From positions 36,827 through 100,826 of the forward strand of contig JAIYAP010000029.1 in assembly GCA_027488935.1 (NCBI GenBank): DNA of 64,000 bases, read 5' to 3'. The notes below the pieces were generated by a model. That model was not told the DNA's origin. It did not search any database and worked only from the letters and a program-made list of their open reading frames with translations. The stretch is from Saprospiraceae bacterium. GTDB taxonomy: Bacteria; Bacteroidota; Bacteroidia; Chitinophagales; Saprospiraceae. A program made the position numbers and the translations under genes. Each line of letters begins with the position of its first letter. The first letter of the stretch is position 1. This document shows, piece by piece, positions 59,671 through 64,000 of the stretch.

Positions 59671-60000
59671 ATGTCGAATCTTCTTCGGTTATCTTCTCTT
59701 GTATTTCTCTTTTGTATTTTATGTGCACATTCCCGTCAGGCTACTGCTACCTTGCATGGTTTGATTATGGACGAGCGCAACCAGCCCTTAATGGGCGTAA
59801 CAGTTGTGGTAAAACATCTTCCCACCAATACCTTTCGTGGCACGCTTACCGAAAACAACGGTGCCTATGAATTGCGCAATTTGCGGGCGGGCGGGCCGTA
59901 TTTGCTTACACTTTCTTATACGGGCTACAAAACACAGTACCGCGATAGTTTGATTTTAAATGAAGATGAAATTAAGCAGCTGGATTTCAAAATGCAATAA
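59671..60000 (+). CDS. Stand-alone carboxypeptidase-regulatory-like (CarboxypepD_reg) protein
   Basis: 109 residues from the ATG of MSNLLRLSSLVFLFCILCAH, a signal peptide. The mature part is a single domain: LHGLIMDERNQPLMGVTVVVKHLPTNTFRGTLTENNGAYELRNLRAGGPYLLTLSYTGYKTQYRDSLILNEDEIKQLDFKMQ. This is the N-terminal plug-preceding domain usually found on SusC-type TonB-dependent receptors, but here the receptor is absent. It may be a separate periplasmic protein or a remnant of a lost receptor. Upstream is a divergent nuclease and downstream a cytoplasmic gene. Confidence 0.7.
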   Translation: MSNLLRLSSLVFLFCILCAHSRQATATLHGLIMDERNQPLMGVTVVVKHLPTNTFRGTLTENNGAYELRNLRAGGPYLLTLSYTGYKTQYRDSLILNEDEIKQLDFKMQ

Positions 60001-60063
60001 GGTCGCCCTGTAGTTAAAATATAAAGGCTATCTTGCCATTTTTCACCCTGAACGTAGAGAAAG

Positions 60064-60660
60064 ATGCAGACAGCCTTGCCTTTTAAAGTAGAAAATATAC
60101 GTTTTGATATAGATGATGATGGTTTTGTTACCATATGGTTTGACTTAACGGGCGATCGGTTTGCTGATTTGGAAGCCATGACCAATATGTTTGTTGATTT
60201 TGGTGATTTCATGGACGATTTACAAGCCCATGAGCGCGTTTTTCACGATAAAACCCAACAAAGTGCCAAGGACAGCGATGACCAGGATGTCATTCTGGCA
60301 CGTTTGGATGCTGCTAAAATCAACTGGCCTTCTAGTTTACAGCATTATCTTGCACGTCAGGCCAACCTCGAGGCCATTGAAACGGAACGGCTAGACTGGT
60401 TGAATGCGCGGCGCAAACGCGCGCTCGATACCGCTTGGGAGGCTTTGAGCGCTGCCGGTCAGAATTCAGATCCAAGTTGGGATGAAGTTGCCAATCGCTT
60501 GATTGATGATATGAATCAGGCGGTCGTAGCCCTTTATCCGGAATTGGCGCATGGCAGTACCACACAGAATGATCAATTGCGGGAAATGCTGGAGTTTCAT
60601 ATGCGGCGTCTGACCAATGAGTTGGTGGGCATGGTGAAACAAAATCGAGACGCTCAATAA
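60064..60660 (+). CDS. Cytoplasmic protein of unknown function
   Basis: 198 residues, no signal or membrane segments. The N-terminal third is acidic beta-rich (IRFDIDDDGFVTIWFDLTGDRFADLEAMTNMFVDFGDFMDDL), the rest helical with many charged residues (ARRKRALDTAWEALSAAG). No family was recognised. A 63-nt gap separates it from the small domain protein upstream, and a shared terminator follows, so it may be co-transcribed with the preceding gene. Confidence 0.5.
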   Translation: MQTALPFKVENIRFDIDDDGFVTIWFDLTGDRFADLEAMTNMFVDFGDFMDDLQAHERVFHDKTQQSAKDSDDQDVILARLDAAKINWPSSLQHYLARQANLEAIETERLDWLNARRKRALDTAWEALSAAGQNSDPSWDEVANRLIDDMNQAVVALYPELAHGSTTQNDQLREMLEFHMRRLTNELVGMVKQNRDAQ

Positions 60661-60711
60661 GCGTTTTTCCTAAAATACAGCGATACTTTTTTACTTAAAT
60701 AAAATAAAGAA

Positions 60712-60757
60712 GGGCAAGAAACATCGAAGTTAAACTTCGACATTCCTTGCCCTTTTA
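60712..60757. terminator. Bidirectional terminator before the repeat protein
   Basis: Outer stem 60712-60718 with 60746-60752 and inner perfect stem 60724-60730 with 60734-60740, followed by a T tract. It lies between the converging unknown gene and the giant repeat gene. Confidence 0.75.
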
Positions 60758-60785
60758 TTATTCAGGCCTACTTGTCAGACAAGTA

Positions 60786-63700
60786 TTAGCGTACGATGAT
60801 CAACTTTTCAGTTTTGATCGCGTTGCCCGCCTGGATTTGTACAAAGTAGAAACCAGCTGTCAGGTTGCTTACGTTCAAGCCAATTACTTGGTTGCCTGCT
60901 GCTACGTTTTCGTCCAGCAACGTACCGAAATTGGTACCGTTCATGCTGTAGATCGTAACATTCAAGTTCACGTTTTCTTTCAGATCAATTTCGAGGTTTG
61001 TGTAGTCACCTGTAACTGTCGGGAACAGTTTCAAAGTATTTACAACTTGGTCGAAGTCTTCTGTGCTGGTTACGCAATCTGCAGCGCCGCCTTTGAAATC
61101 AGCCCATTTACAAGTCCAGTCATTGATGCTGCCGTTTACACGACCAAATGCACCGCTGTAGTTTACGGTTGTAAAGAAGCTGTTGTTCAAGCGCGTCGAA
61201 GAAACGAATGAACCGTTTGTCAATACAGGCGACAACAAGTTTGGTACTGCGTTTGGCAGATCCACGTTAAATGGATTTGTCAACTGAACACCATTTGTAG
61301 AAAGGTAAGATTGGTTACCCCAGCCGTTGGTGTTGTACCAAGCGGTTACGTCAAAGCCAGCAGCGTTGGTATTTACAACGGTTGGAGCACCAGCGATCGA
61401 AACATTTTTAACCTCCAGGAGGTTCGCTGTTGCATTTGCGCCTGTGTTGTTACCGTCAATACGGATACCTGCATTTGGCCATGCACCTACGAAGATCGTG
61501 TTAAAGATCGACTGTTCTGTGTTACGGCGCAACAAAGCACCACGGCTGAAGAACTGTGTAGCATCAACTGTACCAGGCGCAATCATCGTTGCATTAGTAA
61601 TGGTTGCAGCTGTTTTTGGTGTTGCAGTCGTTGCGTTGGCGTCGTTGTCAGATTCGAAACCGTTCGAAGCACCGGCAGCATCAGAAACTTGTGGGTCGCG
61701 AACGCCCAACAGGAACTGAAGGTTACCAGAGAAACCGTTGTCTGTATCGAAATCGTCATCCAAACCGCGGTAAGCGATCAAGTGTTTCGCGTTTACGTTA
61801 CCACCGAACCATTCGTAAGAGTCATCGTTTGAGTAGCTTACTTGAACATAGTCCAAAGTAGTACCGCGACCAACGCCACCCATGGTCAAACCATTGATTT
61901 CGTTACCTGGTGTGATTACGATACCAGGATATTCAATACGTACATAGCGCAATACACCGCTGTTGTCATTATCGTATTGGCTTGCAGGACCAGCAAGGTC
62001 ACCGTTACCAAACAGACCGTCGCCGTTTGCGTTGTTGATGTCACCTTCTACTGCTTGCAAACCAGTTGTTCCGTTGAAAGAACCGTTGGTGCTAGCGCGA
62101 CCCAAGATAATCAAACCACCCCAGTCACCTGCAGCAGGTGTAGCCGAGCTAGATGTGAAAACGATTGGAGCATCTGCTGTACCATCCGCAACGATTTTAG
62201 AGCAACGAGAAACGATCAAAGTACCGCGTGTTGCTTTGTCACCTTTAATTACGGTACCTGGCTCGATGGTCAAAGTAGCGCAGTTTTTCACATATACGAA
62301 ACCGTTCAAAGTGTATTCTTTCGCATTTGTCCAAGTAGTGTTGGTTGTGATGTCACCAGAAATTACTTCAGGCGCGCAAGGACCTACACCACCAGAGAAA
62401 CGTGCCCAACCGCAAGTCCAGTCGATGTCACCAAATGCACCTACATAAGGTACTTTGATGAATGATGGATTGTTGACACGTGCAGCATTAAAGCTTGCAG
62501 CAGTCCATACTGGTGAACCCGCTTGTGGTACCAGGTTTGGCGTATTCAAATTGAACGGATCGGTCAATTTAGCATCTGCAGAAGCAGGGAATGATTGGTT
62601 ACCCCAACCTGCTGTACCGAACCATGCATTTACGTCGAAACCAGCAGCGTTGGTGTTTACTGGTGTAGTAGAACCCGCGATGATGATGTTTTTCGCTTCC
62701 AAAGTACCTGCAGTTGCGTTTGCACCTGTGGTGGTACCGTCAATGCGCAAACCAGCATTTGGCCATGCACCAACGATCAAGGTGTTGAACAAAGACTGGT
62801 TGGTGTTACGGCGCAACAAAGCACCGCGGCTGAAGAACTGTGCAGCGTCTGCAGTTGATGGACCTACGACGGTTACGTTCGAGAAAGTAGCAGCCGTTTT
62901 AGGTGCCGCTTCTGTAGCGTTTGCATCGTTGTCTGATTCAAAACTGTTAGAAGCGCCAGCAGCGTCAGAAACCTGTGGGTCGCGCAAAGAGAAGGCAAAC
63001 TGGATATTACCAGAGAAACCGTTGTCTGTATCGAAATCATCATCCAAACCGCGGTAAGCGATCAAGTGTTTCGCGTTTACGTTACCACCGAACCACTCGT
63101 ATGAGTCGTCGTTAGAGTAGCTCACCTGAACGTAATCCAAAGTAGTACCGCGACCAACGCCGCCCAAAGTCAAACCATTGATTTCGTTACCTGGTGTGAT
63201 TACGATACCAGGATATTCAATACGTACATAACGGAGAATACCGCTGTTATCAGTTTCGTACAATGTAGGAGGTGTAGGTGTTGGCAAGTCGCCGTTACCA
63301 AACAGGCCATCGCCAGCCGCGTTGTTCAAGTCACCTTCGATTGCTTGCAAGCCAACTGTTCCGTTGAAAGAACCGTTGGTTGTAGCGCGACCGAGGATCA
63401 CCAAACCACCCCAGTCACCTGCAGCAGGTGTAGCAGAACTAGACGTGAATACGATCGGTTGGTTACGTGTACCGTCCGCTATGATTTTCGCGCAACGTGT
63501 TACGATCAACGTACCCCGTGTTGCTTTGTCACCTTTAATTACGGTACCTGGCTCGATGGTCAAAGTAGCACAGTTTTTCACATATACAAAGCCGTTCAGA
63601 ACGTATTCTTTGTCTTTTGTCCAAGTAGTATTGGTCGTGATGTTACCAGAAACTACAGTAGCAGCGCAAGTTGTTGCACCACCAGCGAAACGTGCCCAAC

Positions 63701-63998
63701 CGCAAGTCCAGTCGTTATCACCGAAAGCACCTACATAGGGTACTTTAATGAAGTTGGCATTGTTTACACGGGTAGCAGCGAAGTTAGATGCGTTCAATAC
63801 TGGTGAACCGGTCAAAGGAATTAAGTTTGGCGTATTCAAATTGAACGGATCGGTCAATTTAGCATCGGCAGAAGCAGGGAATGATTGGTTGCCCCAACCT
63901 GCAGTACCGAACCATGCATTTACGTCGAAACCAGCAGCGTTGGTGTTTACTGCAGTTGCAGGACCCGCGATGATGATGTTTTTCGCTTCCAAAGTACC
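60786..63998 (-). CDS. Giant repeat-containing secreted protein with T9SS tail, 5' end off the window
   Basis: At least 1070 residues; the frame is open to the right edge, so the N-terminus and signal peptide lie outside. The visible protein consists of ~430-residue repeats (1290-nt period), nearly identical at DNA level. Each has a WARFxGG-type element, WTxxKEYxLNGFVYVKNCATLTIEPGTVIKGDKATRGTLIV, DWGGLxILGRAxTNGSFNG, LRYVRIEYPGIVITPGNEINGL, VQVSYSNDDSYEWFGGNVNAKHLIAYRGLDDDFDTDNGFSGN and GALLRRNT. The pattern suggests a right-handed parallel beta-helix or adhesin-like fold. The end has a T9SS domain (NTLKLFPTVTGDYTNLEIDL ... IKTEKLIIVR). Codons are markedly biased (CGT, GGT, AAC/TTC) compared with neighbours, which hints at high expression. 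It is likely an abundant surface or matrix protein. Confidence 0.85.
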   Translation of the reverse strand, partial: GTLEAKNIIIAGPATAVNTNAAGFDVNAWFGTAGWGNQSFPASADAKLTDPFNLNTPNLIPLTGSPVLNASNFAATRVNNANFIKVPYVGAFGDNDWTCGWARFAGGATTCAATVVSGNITTNTTWTKDKEYVLNGFVYVKNCATLTIEPGTVIKGDKATRGTLIVTRCAKIIADGTRNQPIVFTSSSATPAAGDWGGLVILGRATTNGSFNGTVGLQAIEGDLNNAAGDGLFGNGDLPTPTPPTLYETDNSGILRYVRIEYPGIVITPGNEINGLTLGGVGRGTTLDYVQVSYSNDDSYEWFGGNVNAKHLIAYRGLDDDFDTDNGFSGNIQFAFSLRDPQVSDAAGASNSFESDNDANATEAAPKTAATFSNVTVVGPSTADAAQFFSRGALLRRNTNQSLFNTLIVGAWPNAGLRIDGTTTGANATAGTLEAKNIIIAGSTTPVNTNAAGFDVNAWFGTAGWGNQSFPASADAKLTDPFNLNTPNLVPQAGSPVWTAASFNAARVNNPSFIKVPYVGAFGDIDWTCGWARFSGGVGPCAPEVISGDITTNTTWTNAKEYTLNGFVYVKNCATLTIEPGTVIKGDKATRGTLIVSRCSKIVADGTADAPIVFTSSSATPAAGDWGGLIILGRASTNGSFNGTTGLQAVEGDINNANGDGLFGNGDLAGPASQYDNDNSGVLRYVRIEYPGIVITPGNEINGLTMGGVGRGTTLDYVQVSYSNDDSYEWFGGNVNAKHLIAYRGLDDDFDTDNGFSGNLQFLLGVRDPQVSDAAGASNGFESDNDANATTATPKTAATITNATMIAPGTVDATQFFSRGALLRRNTEQSIFNTIFVGAWPNAGIRIDGNNTGANATANLLEVKNVSIAGAPTVVNTNAAGFDVTAWYNTNGWGNQSYLSTNGVQLTNPFNVDLPNAVPNLLSPVLTNGSFVSSTRLNNSFFTTVNYSGAFGRVNGSINDWTCKWADFKGGAADCVTSTEDFDQVVNTLKLFPTVTGDYTNLEIDLKENVNLNVTIYSMNGTNFGTLLDENVAAGNQVIGLNVSNLTAGFYFVQIQAGNAIKTEKLIIVR
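61121..62410 (-). repeat. Tandem repeat unit of the giant surface protein (second copy)
   Basis: About 1290 nt (430 codons) that repeat the preceding unit with long identical runs. Its neighbour toward the right is 62411-63700. Boundaries are set by the DWTC(G/K)WA motif and are approximate. Confidence 0.8.
62411..63700 (-). repeat. Tandem repeat unit of the giant surface protein (first full copy in window)
   Basis: Same 1290-nt unit, in register with 61121-62410; for example the segment TTTCGCTTCC recurs at 62691 and 63981. A further partial unit runs off the right edge from about 63701. Confidence 0.8.
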
Positions 63999-64000
63999 CG

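Noticed and set aside
61311..63806. Several plus-strand frames opposite the repeat protein
   Set aside because: They repeat in parallel with the 1290-nt units and are Cys/Arg/Ser-rich shadow translations of a certain minus-strand gene.
1..64000. tRNA, rRNA, riboswitches and replication origin
   Set aside because: Scanning by eye found no cloverleaf with conserved TTCGA loop, no rRNA-like sequence, no recognisable riboswitch core and no dnaA or DnaA-box cluster; a covariance-model scan could still find a missed small RNA.

Overview
The window looks like a chromosomal segment of a Bacteroidota bacterium, most likely from the Saprospiraceae/Chitinophagia side of the phylum (lineage is an inference). 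The signs are: many secreted proteins ending in type IX secretion (T9SS) C-terminal sorting domains; a GldD gliding lipoprotein; a membrane-bound receiver/AraC regulator; promoters of the TTG-N18-20-TAnnTTTG type; A-rich start regions instead of strong Shine-Dalgarno sites; and moderate GC. No rRNA or tRNA genes, CRISPR arrays, prophage or complete insertion sequences were seen. The left edge cuts a PyrR-like phosphoribosyltransferase and the right edge cuts a giant repeat-containing surface protein.

Layout. 0-7 kb: PyrR-like protein, CcmE haem chaperone, a transmembrane receiver/AraC regulator, a PLP aminotransferase, an extracytoplasmic actin-fold (ASKHA) protein, a small membrane protein and the RNA ligase RtcB. 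7-16 kb: an Rpn-family nuclease with a broken tandem copy of its 3' end, a CRTAC1/FG-GAP lipoprotein, a helical protein built from two repeats, a GT-C-like membrane protein and a two-domain acyltransferase. 16-22 kb: an exported subtilisin, then an ACMSD-type decarboxylase abutting xylulokinase and xylose isomerase. 22-28 kb, minus strand: an orphan DNA methyltransferase, a DUF3667 protein, a patatin, a metallophosphoesterase and an arsenic locus (acr3, arsM, arsR) with three copies of a putative ArsR operator. 28-38 kb: an M36 protease, an outer-membrane barrel, a REP-associated transposase (RAYT) carrying a REP-like palindrome inside its frame, an exported NUC nuclease, an AT-rich orphan gene, a TauE-like exporter, a small membrane protein and a BP74-like secreted protein.

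38-50 kb: a probable plus-strand operon of CocE hydrolase, thioesterase, YihY, MoxR-like AAA+ ATPase and a membrane protein; then an SH3 protein, a T9SS-tagged PhoD phosphatase, an unknown exported protein and a histidine kinase/response regulator pair. 50-64 kb: a phage-tail-like secreted protein, a reprolysin-like protease, an S9 peptidase, GldD, a small lipoprotein, a second NUC nuclease, a lone carboxypeptidase-regulatory domain, an unknown cytoplasmic protein and the repeat-rich surface protein.

The recurring theme is secretion and breakdown of external polymers: four exported peptidases (subtilisin, M36, reprolysin-like, S9), a phosphatase, two nucleases and an adhesin-like repeat protein, alongside housekeeping genes and compact xylose and arsenic modules. 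I found no convincing new multi-gene defence or biosynthetic system. The most unusual items are the RAYT with an internal REP palindrome, the ACMSD homologue coupled to xylose genes, the ~1290-nt near-identical repeats in the surface protein, the CxxxY-type CcmE, and the ArsR operator placed exactly over the arsR -7 element.
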